Notes: a model not told the origin generated them from the sequence alone. A stretch of 7,509 bases of DNA from SURF-21 sp964592775 (GCA_964592775.1 CAZQFX010000142.1:1-7509); one strand, 5' to 3'; shown: positions 1-7,148, numbered from the stretch's first letter. Numbers and translations: made by a program.

Positions 1-444
1 ACGGTCTCTCCAGAGATCGCCATCGGCTCCGCAAAGCCCGACATCCTTCTCGTGGCCACCATCTGCTGGGCGCTCCTGGAGGGGCCGGGCAAGGGGGCGC
101 TCTTCGGGTTCTTCGGGGGGCTCCTCGAGGGCATCTTCTCCACCGCCGTGCTGGGGGTTTCCGCCTTCGCCAAGACGGTCATCGGCTATTTTGGCGGCGA
201 GCTGCGGCAGCGCGTGATCTCCAAGTCGGTCATCTGGCCCATGATCATCGTCTTTTTCGGCTCCATGCTGCAGGAGCTGACAAGGTTCGCCTCCTGGGCC
301 ATGGTGGGGCTGGAGCAGCGCCCCACCTTCAGCATCGGCATCATCGCCGGCCTGGCCCTGTACAACGCGCTGATAACCCTGGTGGTCTACCCCGTAATCG
401 GGCGTTTCGCCGGAGGCGAGGAGAGGGCTTTGATGTTCCAATGA
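1..444 (+). CDS. mreD: Rod shape-determining protein MreD, C-terminal part (5' truncated by window)
   Basis: MreD is a small integral membrane protein of the MreBCD elongasome; it helps couple the cytoplasmic MreB filaments to MreC and the peptidoglycan synthases. The reading frame is open from base 1 with no in-frame stop, so the true start lies upstream; the GTG at 52 is internal. The visible 147 residues are mostly hydrophobic: a PDILLV segment running into a tryptophan/leucine-rich helix, the EGPGKGALFGFFGGLLEG stretch typical of MreD (polar loop plus glycine-rich helix), a further helix around ISKSVIWPMIIVFFGSML, and a last helix ending VVYPVIGRF before a short charged tail. The TGA is followed 12 bases later by the PBP2 start, giving the classical mreD-mrdA-rodA order. 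Family assignment rests on hydropathy, the PD and glycine-rich motifs and this context, because MreD conserves few residues. Confidence 0.86.
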   Translation, partial: TVSPEIAIGSAKPDILLVATICWALLEGPGKGALFGFFGGLLEGIFSTAVLGVSAFAKTVIGYFGGELRQRVISKSVIWPMIIVFFGSMLQELTRFASWAMVGLEQRPTFSIGIIAGLALYNALITLVVYPVIGRFAGGEERALMFQ

Positions 445-456
445 GGAATACAGGAT

Positions 457-2433
457 GTGATGGATATGCCGATTAACCCGCAACAGAGGGGGGCCATGGT
501 CCACCGCTTCACCCTTTTCATCATGCTCCTGGGCGCGCTTATGGCGGTGCTCGTGGTGCGCCTGTGGTTCCTGCAGGTGGTGCAGGGAGATCATTACAGC
601 GTGCTGGCCGAGGGCAACCGCATACGCGAGGTGCCCCTGGAGGCGTCGCGTGGCAAGATCCTGGACAGGAGCGGGGATCAATCAAAACCCCTCGTGACCA
701 ACCGCCAGGCGCTCTCCATCTTCGTGCTCCCCACCGAGTTCGATAAGCTCGAGGACCAGGAGGGCGAGGTGGCGCGCCTCGCCGAGCTGCTGGGCATGGA
801 CCCGCAGGAGATCATGGACAAAGTGCAGGGGATGGAGGTGCAGCCACACAAGCCGGTATTGATCAAGAAAGACGTGAACCCGGAGACATACTTGTTCATT
901 GACGAGAGGCAGGTGGATTTTCCCTGGGTAGAGCCGGCGGAGATGCCGGTGCGCGAGTATCCCGAGGGAGACGAGACCCTGGCCGCGCACGTGCTCGGCT
1001 ACCTGGGGGAGATCTCCGAGGAGCAACTGGAGACGCTGAAGGAGAAGGGGTACAAGGCGGGGGATATCGTGGGCACTTTGGGGGTGGAGGCCTTCTACGA
1101 GGACACCCTGCGCGGGATCGACGGTAAAAAGGTATGGGAAGTGGACGTCCGAGGCATGCCCCTACGGGAGATCAAGGAGGGCGCCGTGGACCCCAATCCC
1201 GGGGATACGGTGATACTGACCCTGGACAGGGAGCTGCAGAAGGCCACCGAGGAAGCCCTGCGCGAGGGCATGGAGCGGGCGCGCACCTACTTCGACAAGG
1301 AGCGCGGCAGGAACTACGCCGCCTCTGCGGGGGCCGCGGTGGTGCTCGACCCGCGCAACGGCGAGATAATGGCCATGGCCAGCGAGCCCACCTTCGACCT
1401 GGAGAACTTCGTCGGTGGCATCGACGAGCAGGAGTGGGCTATCCTCAACGACCCCGCCAACAACTACCCCCTCAACAACCGGGCCATCGTGGGGCAGTAT
1501 CCCCCCGGCTCCACCTTCAAGGTGATCACGGGCATCGCGGCGCTGCAGGACCTGCTCGTGACCGCCTACTCCCCCTTCTACTGCGACCACGTGTTCGACC
1601 GCGGCGAGTTCAAGGACTTCCCCAAGACCTGCTGGGGCACCCACGGTGGCGTCGATTTCATCAATTCTATCGTGCAGTCCTGCGACGTAGTCTTCTACGA
1701 CCTGGGCTATTCCATCTACGAGAACCGCGAAAAGGACGGCTGGGTCACCCGTCTCCAGGACTACTCCATGCTGGCCGGGCTGGGGTCGAAGACCGGGGTG
1801 GACCTGCCCAACGAGTTCGAGGGCAGGGTTCCCACGCCGCAGTGGAAGTGGGAGTTCAACCAGGGCAACCCCGACTATCAGCGCTGGTATCCGGGAGATA
1901 CGGTGAACATAGCGGTAGGGCAGGGCGACATCCTGGCCACCCCCCTGCAGCTCGCCAACGTCTACGCCGCTATCGCCAACGGCGGGCCGTTCTTCAGGCC
2001 GCATGTAGGCAAGGAGGTCATTACCTGGCAGGGGGATATAGTGGAGGGCATAGAGCCGGAGCTGATCGGGGACATAACCAGCAAGGACAACCAGCTCGGC
2101 GTCTACGTGGACGCCGGGAACCTGGGCATCGTGCGCTCGGCGCTCACCGGGGTCACCTACGGCGCGGGGACCGCTGCGGGGGCTTTCCAGGATTTCCCGC
2201 TTCAGGCCATACCCGTGGCGGGCAAGACCGGGACGGCGGAGATACAGGATAAGCAGCCCACCGCCTGGTTCGCCTGCTACGCCCCCGCCGACAACCCTCA
2301 ATACGTGGTGGTGGTGATGATCGAGGAGGGCGGGTTCGGCGGCGCCATGGCGGCGCCGGTGGCGCGGCGCATCCTCGAGCATATATACAATATAGAGCCC
2401 AAGCCGGGCGCGATAGTGCCCGGGGGAGAATAG
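457..2433 (+). CDS. mrdA: Penicillin-binding protein 2, class B transpeptidase of the elongasome
   Basis: PBP2 cross-links nascent peptidoglycan during side-wall growth and works as a complex with RodA. The 658-residue product has a cytoplasmic N terminus, one membrane anchor at about residues 18-42, a dimerisation/pedestal domain carrying the conserved RGKILDR motif (65-71), then the transpeptidase domain. The active-site set is complete: SxxK with nucleophile Ser352 and Lys355 (PPGSTFK), the second motif as Ser408-Cys-Asp (SxD in place of SxN, common in PBP2-type enzymes) and Lys590-Thr-Gly-Thr (KTGTAE). Ser352 is acylated by beta-lactams in this family. After DRSGD a few residues (QSKP) are inserted before LVTN compared with the usual DRNGxxLAxN. 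GTG 457 has a GAGGAA ribosome site 8 bases upstream; ATG 460 or 466 are equally possible and change only the tip. Its length and the following rodA separate it from divisome FtsI. Confidence 0.95.
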   Translation: MMDMPINPQQRGAMVHRFTLFIMLLGALMAVLVVRLWFLQVVQGDHYSVLAEGNRIREVPLEASRGKILDRSGDQSKPLVTNRQALSIFVLPTEFDKLEDQEGEVARLAELLGMDPQEIMDKVQGMEVQPHKPVLIKKDVNPETYLFIDERQVDFPWVEPAEMPVREYPEGDETLAAHVLGYLGEISEEQLETLKEKGYKAGDIVGTLGVEAFYEDTLRGIDGKKVWEVDVRGMPLREIKEGAVDPNPGDTVILTLDRELQKATEEALREGMERARTYFDKERGRNYAASAGAAVVLDPRNGEIMAMASEPTFDLENFVGGIDEQEWAILNDPANNYPLNNRAIVGQYPPGSTFKVITGIAALQDLLVTAYSPFYCDHVFDRGEFKDFPKTCWGTHGGVDFINSIVQSCDVVFYDLGYSIYENREKDGWVTRLQDYSMLAGLGSKTGVDLPNEFEGRVPTPQWKWEFNQGNPDYQRWYPGDTVNIAVGQGDILATPLQLANVYAAIANGGPFFRPHVGKEVITWQGDIVEGIEPELIGDITSKDNQLGVYVDAGNLGIVRSALTGVTYGAGTAAGAFQDFPLQAIPVAGKTGTAEIQDKQPTAWFACYAPADNPQYVVVVMIEEGGFGGAMAAPVARRILEHIYNIEPKPGAIVPGGE

Positions 2434-2445
2434 GCGGGAGAGGAC

Positions 2446-3621
2446 ATGCCGGAACGGCTGGGAAGGGTGCTCGCGCCCAAGATATCGGAGAGGAGGCAGA
2501 CCGACGAGGTGGCCCGCCGCCTCAGCGAGCTGCCCGTGCGCCATGTCGACTGGACCCTGCTGGCCATCACCTTTTTCCTCATCGGTTTCGGCATGCTTAT
2601 GCAGTACAGCGCCACGCGCTACGATACGGCCAACAGCCCCACCTACTACGTGATGCGCACGGCGGTAAACCTGCTCATAGGGCTGATCGTCGTGGGGCTG
2701 CTGCTCAGTTTCGACTACCGCCGCCTGAAGGTAGCCACGCCTTTCGTGTACGTGGCCTTCATCATCCTTCTCGTCCTGGTGTTCCTATTCGAGAGGGTCA
2801 TGGGCTCGGCGCGCTGGATATCGCTCGGCCCCCTGAACTTCCAGCCCTCGGAGTATTGCAAGATCGTGCTCATCCTGGTTCTGGCCAACTTCTTCTCCGA
2901 CAACAAGGCCGAGCCGGACTCCTTCCGCAGCTTCATCACCCCGGTGTCCTGGGCCGCCCCCCTGATGCTCCTCGTCTTCCTGCAGCCGGACCTGGGCACC
3001 AGCCTGGTGCTGGCGGCCATCCTCCTGGGCATGCTCTTCCTGGTGGGCTGCCGTATGCGCTACTGGGTCAGCTTCATTGCCCTGGGAATGATCGGCTTCA
3101 CCTTCGGGTTCGTCTTCCACATCTTCAAGCCCTACCAGGTCGAGCGCTTCATGGCCTTCATCAGGCAGGGAGCCGATATCCAGGAGGCGGGATACCACCT
3201 CCTGCAGTCCAAGATCGCCATCGGCTCCGGCCAGCTGGTGGGCAAGGGGCTCATGCAGGGCAGCCAGAACAAGCTCGATTTCCTGCCCGCCCAACGCACC
3301 GACTTCATCTTCGCCGTGGTGGGGGAGGAACTGGGGCTGATCGGGGCCCTCATGCTCATTGGTGCTTTCTGCCTGCTGATGTGGAGGGCCGTGCACATCG
3401 CCAACAGCGCCCGCGATTTTTACGGCACCATGATCGCCTTCGGCATAGTGTGCTTGTTCGCCTTCCAGGTGGTGGTGAACATCGGCATGACCATGGGGAT
3501 CTTGCCCATCACCGGCATCCCCCTGCCTTTCATGAGCTACGGCGGCTCGAGCCTTATCGTGAACCTGGCGGCCATCGGATTGCTCACCAACATCCATATG
3601 CGCAGGTTCTCCCAGATATAG
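2446..3621 (+). CDS. rodA: RodA, SEDS-family peptidoglycan glycosyltransferase
   Basis: RodA polymerises lipid II into glycan strands in the cytoplasmic membrane and partners with PBP2, encoded just upstream. The 391-residue protein has an unusually charged cytoplasmic extension of about 35 residues, then roughly ten hydrophobic segments as in FtsW/RodA. Diagnostic motifs: GSARWISLGPLNFQPSE near 120-136, with the conserved Glu136 and Lys139 pair (QPSEYCK); the extracytoplasmic FLPAQRTDFIFAVVGEELGL motif, whose Asp286 corresponds to the Asp required for polymerisation in studied RodA proteins; and the C-terminal PLPFMSYGGSS at 359-369. ATG 2446 follows a GGGAGAGGA ribosome site ending one base before the start region, and the gap from mrdA is 12 bases, equal to the mreD-mrdA gap, which supports one operon. 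FtsW is the alternative, but linkage to mreD and PBP2 favours RodA. The gene is intact. Confidence 0.94.
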   Translation: MPERLGRVLAPKISERRQTDEVARRLSELPVRHVDWTLLAITFFLIGFGMLMQYSATRYDTANSPTYYVMRTAVNLLIGLIVVGLLLSFDYRRLKVATPFVYVAFIILLVLVFLFERVMGSARWISLGPLNFQPSEYCKIVLILVLANFFSDNKAEPDSFRSFITPVSWAAPLMLLVFLQPDLGTSLVLAAILLGMLFLVGCRMRYWVSFIALGMIGFTFGFVFHIFKPYQVERFMAFIRQGADIQEAGYHLLQSKIAIGSGQLVGKGLMQGSQNKLDFLPAQRTDFIFAVVGEELGLIGALMLIGAFCLLMWRAVHIANSARDFYGTMIAFGIVCLFAFQVVVNIGMTMGILPITGIPLPFMSYGGSSLIVNLAAIGLLTNIHMRRFSQI

Positions 3622-3650
3622 GAAATAGTTGAATATTATGGTATATGATA
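3619..3650 (+). promoter_or_regulatory. AT-rich stretch, possible promoter region for the era unit
   Basis: The sequence after the rodA stop drops abruptly to high A/T, in strong contrast with the flanks, and contains TATTAT (3634-3639) and TATGAT (3644-3649), each five of six with the sigma-70 -10 consensus. No convincing -35 box lies 16-18 bases upstream of either: the TTGAAT at 3629 is only 9 bases from TATGAT. A promoter here would transcribe the structured segment below plus era, but the call rests on composition alone. Confidence 0.22.
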
Positions 3651-3674
3651 CGGGTTGCCGGGACGGGAGTTGAA

Positions 3675-3847
3675 GATCGATGTTGCAATCGTACCGGCGC
3701 GCAAAGGAGCGGAAAACAGGCGGGAGCCGCCCGTAGAGCAGCAGGAATCGTGGCCGAACGAGTTCGGCGACGCAGATGGGGATCAATACCGGCGGAACAG
3801 TGATGACGCGCTTTTCATGAGACGTTACATCGATCGCGTCGGTACGG
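3675..3847 (+). ncRNA. Candidate structured RNA or leader upstream of era (family unknown)
   Basis: This part of the 242-base rodA-era gap holds an excess of strong pairings. Bases 3690-3701 (CGTACCGGCGCG) pair with 3835-3846 (CGCGTCGGTACG) over 12 positions with one G-U wobble. Bases 3675-3683 (GATCGATGT) pair perfectly with 3827-3835 (ACATCGATC). The two helices cross, so together they would form a pseudoknot whose 3' strands abut; part of the second is the palindrome ATCGAT, which raises the chance level. Inside are GGCGG-GAG-CCGCC (3719-3731) and GCCGAA-CGAG-TTCGGC (3753-3768), the latter extended by CGT/ACG across a G-G mismatch. GACGCG at 3805-3810 can also pair with 3835-3840, a mutually exclusive alternative to the long stem. 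It resembles no riboswitch class I can recall. It could be a cis-acting leader of era, an independent small RNA or a remnant of a mobile RNA. Confidence 0.4.
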
Positions 3848-3850
3848 ACA

Positions 3851-3872
3851 GAAGGGGGCAGGCTTGGAGCCC
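3851..3872 (+). promoter_or_regulatory. Ribosome binding site and TTG start of era, within a small hairpin
   Basis: GAAGGGGG (3851-3858) lies 5 bases before the TTG at 3864 and decides this start; no ATG or GTG gives the expected short Era N terminus with such a site. GGGC (3856-3859) can pair with GCCC (3869-3872), or GGCT (3861-3864) with AGCC (3868-3871), so part of the ribosome site and the start codon may be in a weak hairpin. A TTG start and start-region pairing would both lower translation. Confidence 0.55.
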
Positions 3873-4760
3873 GAAAACCCATACCGGTCCGGCTTCGCAG
3901 GTATAATCGGGCGCCCCAACGTGGGGAAATCCACTCTCCTCAACAACCTCATGCACCGCAAGCTGGCCATCGTCTCCGAAAAACCCCAGACGACCAGGAA
4001 CAAGATACGCTGCGTATTCACGCGGGACGACGCCCAGGTCATCTTCGTGGACACCCCGGGATTCCACAAGCCCAAGAACGCCCTGGGGGAGCGCCTCAAC
4101 AAGGCGGTGCGCGAGACCCTGTCAGAGGTGGACGTGGTCGTATTCATCCTCGACGGCACCCAGACCATCGGCAGAGGGGACCTGTTCATCGCCGGGGAAC
4201 TCGCGGAGCTGGGCACACCGGTGATCGCGGTGCTCAACAAGAGAGACCGCCTCTCAGCCGACCGCATGGAGGCGCAGCTGGCGGTGGCCGAGAAACTGGG
4301 CGATTTCCGCGACACCATCCCCCTTTCCGCCAGGACGGGTGAGAACGTCCACGCCCTCATCGAGCGCATCGTGGAGTTCCTGCCCGAGGGGCCCAGATAT
4401 TACCCCGAGGACGTCTTCACGGACCAGCCCGCCTCCTTTATCGTCGCCGAACTCGTGCGCGAGAAGGTACTGCAACTTACGCGCGAGGAGGTGCCGCACA
4501 GCGTCGCGGTGGTGGTGGAGGAGATGGAAAAGAGGGAGGACAAGGACCTCGTCGACATCGAGGCAACCGTATATGTCGAGCGCGAATCGCAGAGGGGGAT
4601 TATAATCGGCAGGGGCGGGAGGATGCTGAAAGAGATCGGCACCAGGGCGCGCGCGGAGATCGAGCCGTTGCTGGGGGAGAAGGTATTCCTCAGGCTGCAG
4701 GTCGCGGTGGAGAAGGATTGGGCGAAAAAACCCCAGATGGTGAAGAGACTGGGCTATTGA
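3864..4760 (+). CDS. era: GTPase Era, 16S rRNA-binding ribosome assembly factor
   Basis: Era is a GTPase that binds the 3' end of 16S rRNA through a KH domain during 30S subunit maturation; it is cytosolic or loosely membrane-associated. The 298-residue product matches the usual length of about 300. The GTPase elements are all present: G1 GRPNVGKST (16-24), switch-I G2 with Thr43-Thr44 (KPQTTRNKI), G3 DTPG (63-66), G4 NKRD (125-128) and G5 SAR (155-157). The C-terminal KH domain has the GxxG loop as GRGG (249-252), where many Era proteins have GKGG, followed by an Arg/Glu-rich helix and the typical DWAKKPQMVKRLGY ending. TTG is the start because the protein then opens a few residues before SGFAGIIGRPNVGKS as in other Era proteins. 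It is separated from rodA by the structured gap and followed by mgtE after 27 bases. The frequent era neighbours ybeY, cdd and recO are absent here. Confidence 0.96.
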   Translation: MEPENPYRSGFAGIIGRPNVGKSTLLNNLMHRKLAIVSEKPQTTRNKIRCVFTRDDAQVIFVDTPGFHKPKNALGERLNKAVRETLSEVDVVVFILDGTQTIGRGDLFIAGELAELGTPVIAVLNKRDRLSADRMEAQLAVAEKLGDFRDTIPLSARTGENVHALIERIVEFLPEGPRYYPEDVFTDQPASFIVAELVREKVLQLTREEVPHSVAVVVEEMEKREDKDLVDIEATVYVERESQRGIIIGRGGRMLKEIGTRARAEIEPLLGEKVFLRLQVAVEKDWAKKPQMVKRLGY

Positions 4761-4787
4761 TCTCTTTACGGTAGAGGATGGGAGCGG

Positions 4788-6140
4788 ATGGAAGAGAGAA
4801 ACCGGGTACTGGGGGAGAGCCTGCACGATCTTCTGGAACGGGGGAAGATGCAGGCTGCGCTCGCCCTGCTCGACGGCCTGCACGCGGCCGACGCCGCCGA
4901 AGTCCTCGAGAGCATTCCCTACGAGGAGAGACTGCGTATCTTCAAGATATGGGATGCCGAGGAGTCGTCGGAAGCCCTCCTCGAGATGTCCGAGGACGGC
5001 CAGGTCGAGGTGATGCAGGGTCTGGCGCGAGGCCTGGCCGTGCGTATCATCTCGGAGATGCCCCCTGACGATGCCGTGGACCTGCTCGCCGACCTGCCAC
5101 CGAAGACCTCCGAGGCGCTGCTCGCGGGCTTGAGCCCGGTGAAGGCGGGGCAACTGCGCCATCTCCTCTCCCATGGCGAGGAGACGGCCGGCGGTTTGAT
5201 GACCCCGGAGGCGATGCGCTTGAGCGAGGAACTGACGGTCGGTGATGTCCTGGACAGGCTGCGGGAGGCCCCCGAGAACGTGGAGATGATCTATTACGTG
5301 TATTTCCACGATGATAAGAACCGCCTGACCGGTGTGAGCTCCCTGCGGGAGCTCATCGTAGCCGATCCGGACAGGACGGTGAGGGAGATCATGCACCGCA
5401 GCCTCAAGACCGTGGGCCCGGCGGAGGACCAGGAGGTCGTGGCCTCCCTCATCGACCGATACGACCTGCTTGCGGCGCCCGTGGTCGACGAGGAGGGCAG
5501 GCTCCTGGGCATCGTTACCGTGGACGACGTCATGGACGTCATCGAGGGGGAGGCCAAGGAGGACATCTACAACCTGGCGGGCAGCTGGGAGGCCGAGGAG
5601 AGACGGGAGCGCAATCCCTTCCTCGCCGCGGTACTGGGACGCCTCCCCTGGGTGCTCATAGCCCTGGCCATGGAGCTGCTGGTGGCGGGAGGCATATTGA
5701 GGGCGTTCTCCGACACCATGCAGGAACACATCGCCCTGGTCTTCTTCATCCCCGCGATCCTCTCCATGGGAGCCGCAGTCTCCCTGCAGAGCGCGACCCG
5801 CATGTCCCTTGACATCCTGGGCGAGGAAGGAGACCAGCGCAGGTACGTGAGGAGCATCCGGGGAGAGCTGGCGATCGGCCTGGCCCTGGCCCTGCTCAGC
5901 GGGACGGTGATATCCCTCTTCGCCTGGTCCATGCGCGAGGATACTACACGGCTGGGCCTGATAGTGGGTGTGGCCATGGCCTGCACGGTGATATTCGCGG
6001 CGCTTGTCGGCTCCCTGCTGCCGCTCATCCTCAAGGCGCTGGGCAGGGACCCTTCCAAGGCCTCGGAGCCTTTTCTCGCGACGGTCATGGATATCCTCGG
6101 GCTCGCCGTCTTCTTCGCCGTGGGCGCGGCCTTTATCTGA
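4788..6140 (+). CDS. mgtE: MgtE-family magnesium transporter with divergent pore motif
   Basis: MgtE proteins are dimeric, Mg2+-gated channels in the cytoplasmic membrane. The 450-residue product, the same length as the well-studied Thermus protein as I recall it, shows the full layout: an acidic N-domain of helical repeats (about 1-128), HGEETAGGLMTPE (129-141) opening a pair of CBS domains (about 138-255) that end in VDDVMDVIEGEAKEDIYNLAGS, then a connecting helix and a hydrophobic pore domain (about 280-450) with five helices. Asp435 near the C terminus (VMDILGL) fits the position of the pore Asp432 of the Thermus protein, and Asp421 in GRDPSKAS is also family-like. Odd: where most members have a GGNxGxQ stretch in the pore domain, this one has MGAAVSLQS (327-335), losing the Gly-Asn pair and keeping the Gln. 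It may therefore have altered ion selectivity or gating. ATG 4788 is the first in-frame ATG after the era stop; GAGG lies 10 bases before it. Confidence 0.9.
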   Translation: MEERNRVLGESLHDLLERGKMQAALALLDGLHAADAAEVLESIPYEERLRIFKIWDAEESSEALLEMSEDGQVEVMQGLARGLAVRIISEMPPDDAVDLLADLPPKTSEALLAGLSPVKAGQLRHLLSHGEETAGGLMTPEAMRLSEELTVGDVLDRLREAPENVEMIYYVYFHDDKNRLTGVSSLRELIVADPDRTVREIMHRSLKTVGPAEDQEVVASLIDRYDLLAAPVVDEEGRLLGIVTVDDVMDVIEGEAKEDIYNLAGSWEAEERRERNPFLAAVLGRLPWVLIALAMELLVAGGILRAFSDTMQEHIALVFFIPAILSMGAAVSLQSATRMSLDILGEEGDQRRYVRSIRGELAIGLALALLSGTVISLFAWSMREDTTRLGLIVGVAMACTVIFAALVGSLLPLILKALGRDPSKASEPFLATVMDILGLAVFFAVGAAFI

Positions 6141-6154
6141 CCCGGGGAGCGCGG

Positions 6155-6901
6155 ATGGTAGAGCAGGCACTGGAGATGTTCCCCTCCGTGAGGCACCTGA
6201 CCCATATCATCGATTCCACCCTGCTGCGTCCCGAAGCGACGGAGCGTGAATACATCGCTTTCCTGAGGGAAGCGGCCGACGCCGGGTTCAGGAGCGCGTT
6301 CGTGCCCCTGTATTACCTTCCCATGGCACGCCTGGAGCTGGAGGGCAGCGGAGTGAGGCTGGGGGCCCCCATCGGCTTTCCCTTCGGCTACGTGTCCACG
6401 GACGACAAGAAAGCCGAGGCGGTGTTCGCCCTGCAGAACGGAGCGGGAGAACTGGATATGGTGGCAAATATATCGGCCCTGCGTTCCAGGAGATATACAA
6501 GGGTCGGCGAGGACGTCGCCGCGGTGGTCGCGATGGCCAGGCGCTACGATACTGCCAAGGGCGAAGGCCACGTGGTGGTGAAGGTGATCCTGGAAACATG
6601 CTACCTGAGCAGGGAGGAGATGCGCCAGGGTGCGCTCCTGGCCAGGGAGGCGGGCGCCGATTTCGTGAAGACCTCCACGGGCTTCGGACCCGGGGGAGCC
6701 ACCGCCGGGGACGTGGCCTTCCTGCGCGAGGTGGTGGGGCCGGGATTCGGGGTGAAGGCCAGCGGGGGTATACGCGGCCTGGCGTCGGTAATGGAAATGG
6801 TGCGTGCCGGGGCGAGCCGCATCGGCACCAGCTCCGCCTACAGCATCCTGCAGGAATACCTTCGCATCCTCCCCTGGAACAAACCCCAGTACCATACGTA
6901 A
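6155..6901 (+). CDS. deoC: Deoxyribose-phosphate aldolase (DERA) family protein, divergent
   Basis: DeoC cleaves 2-deoxyribose-5-phosphate to glyceraldehyde-3-phosphate and acetaldehyde in deoxynucleoside breakdown; it is a cytosolic class I aldolase of TIM-barrel fold. The 248-residue product keeps the catalytic residues in family context: Asp101 in GAGELDMVANI, Schiff-base Lys172 in GADFVKTSTGFG and the proton-relay Lys201 in GVKASGGIR, plus VKVILETCYL and a C-terminal GTSSAYSIL phosphate region. Differences from usual members: IDSTLLRPEAT instead of IDHTLLKPDAT, SAFVPLYYLP where a Cys-Val-x-Pro type strand is expected, and GFPFG instead of GFPLG. ATG 6155 has GGGGAG 5 bases upstream and is 14 bases after the mgtE stop, so it is probably co-transcribed with mgtE. 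No deoA, deoB or nucleoside transporter gene lies nearby. The aldolase family is firm; the exact substrate is less certain. Confidence 0.9.
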   Translation: MVEQALEMFPSVRHLTHIIDSTLLRPEATEREYIAFLREAADAGFRSAFVPLYYLPMARLELEGSGVRLGAPIGFPFGYVSTDDKKAEAVFALQNGAGELDMVANISALRSRRYTRVGEDVAAVVAMARRYDTAKGEGHVVVKVILETCYLSREEMRQGALLAREAGADFVKTSTGFGPGGATAGDVAFLREVVGPGFGVKASGGIRGLASVMEMVRAGASRIGTSSAYSILQEYLRILPWNKPQYHT

Positions 6902-6908
6902 ATGGGCT

Positions 6909-6991
6909 GTTGCGATGTTCTTTGCGTCCTCGCCTGAACGGTTATGGTAGTCGTAAGGTTTCTTGGCTCGGGAGGCAAAGAAATCCGCAAC
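6909..6991 (+). repeat. Interrupted inverted repeat after deoC (possible terminator or structured RNA)
   Basis: GTTGCG (6909-6914) pairs with CGCAAC (6986-6991), and TTCTTTGC (6918-6925) with GCAAAGAA (6975-6982), separated by a symmetric 3x3 internal loop; TCC (6927-6929) and GGA (6971-6973) add three pairs after one G-G mismatch. That gives 17 pairs with a roughly 40-base apical region, beginning 7 bases after the deoC stop. No T-run follows, so it is not a standard intrinsic terminator. It could protect the 3' end of the mRNA, be a stand-alone RNA, or mark an inserted element. Confidence 0.5.
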
Positions 6992-7078
6992 ACCCGAATA
7001 CAATGCGTATGCTGGGAGCGGCACCCCTCGTTCCTGCGAACGGCATTGATGAGCCGGTCCGGGCAGGATCCATTCAAA

Positions 7079-7148
7079 CCGGTTCAAGCTGGTCCCGATG
7101 CGGATCGCCCGGCGCTGGGGTGAGAGCAAAAGGGGTCAGGTGACACCC
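7079..7148. repeat. Direct repeat, copy A
   Basis: The 42-base core 7079-7120 begins CCGGTTC and ends GGCGCTGGGG; it matches 7230-7271 at 39 of 42 positions. It contains the self-complementary CGAT-GCGG-ATCG (7096-7107). A looser tail continues to 7148 with GGGGTCAGGTGACACCC, related to the tail of copy B. Identity to any known element is not recognised. Confidence 0.8.

Noticed and set aside
3655..3906. A plus-strand open frame of 83 codons in the rodA-era gap, overlapping era out of frame
   Set aside because: It starts at TTG without a ribosome site, matches no family I know, is highly charged without pattern, and runs into the well-supported start of era; the structured RNA reading explains the segment better.
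4761..4787. M-box or other Mg2+ riboswitch before mgtE
   Set aside because: The gap after era is only 27 bases, too short for such an element.
6890..6949. TACCATA (6890) and TATGGTA (6943) as an inverted repeat
   Set aside because: Seven bases at this spacing is near chance level, and it conflicts with the stronger stem 6909-6991.
4254..7129. Very long open frames on the minus strand opposite era, mgtE and deoC
   Set aside because: They are antisense to genes with complete family motifs, show no recognisable domain and are rich in His, Arg and Gly, as expected from reading GC-rich genes backwards.
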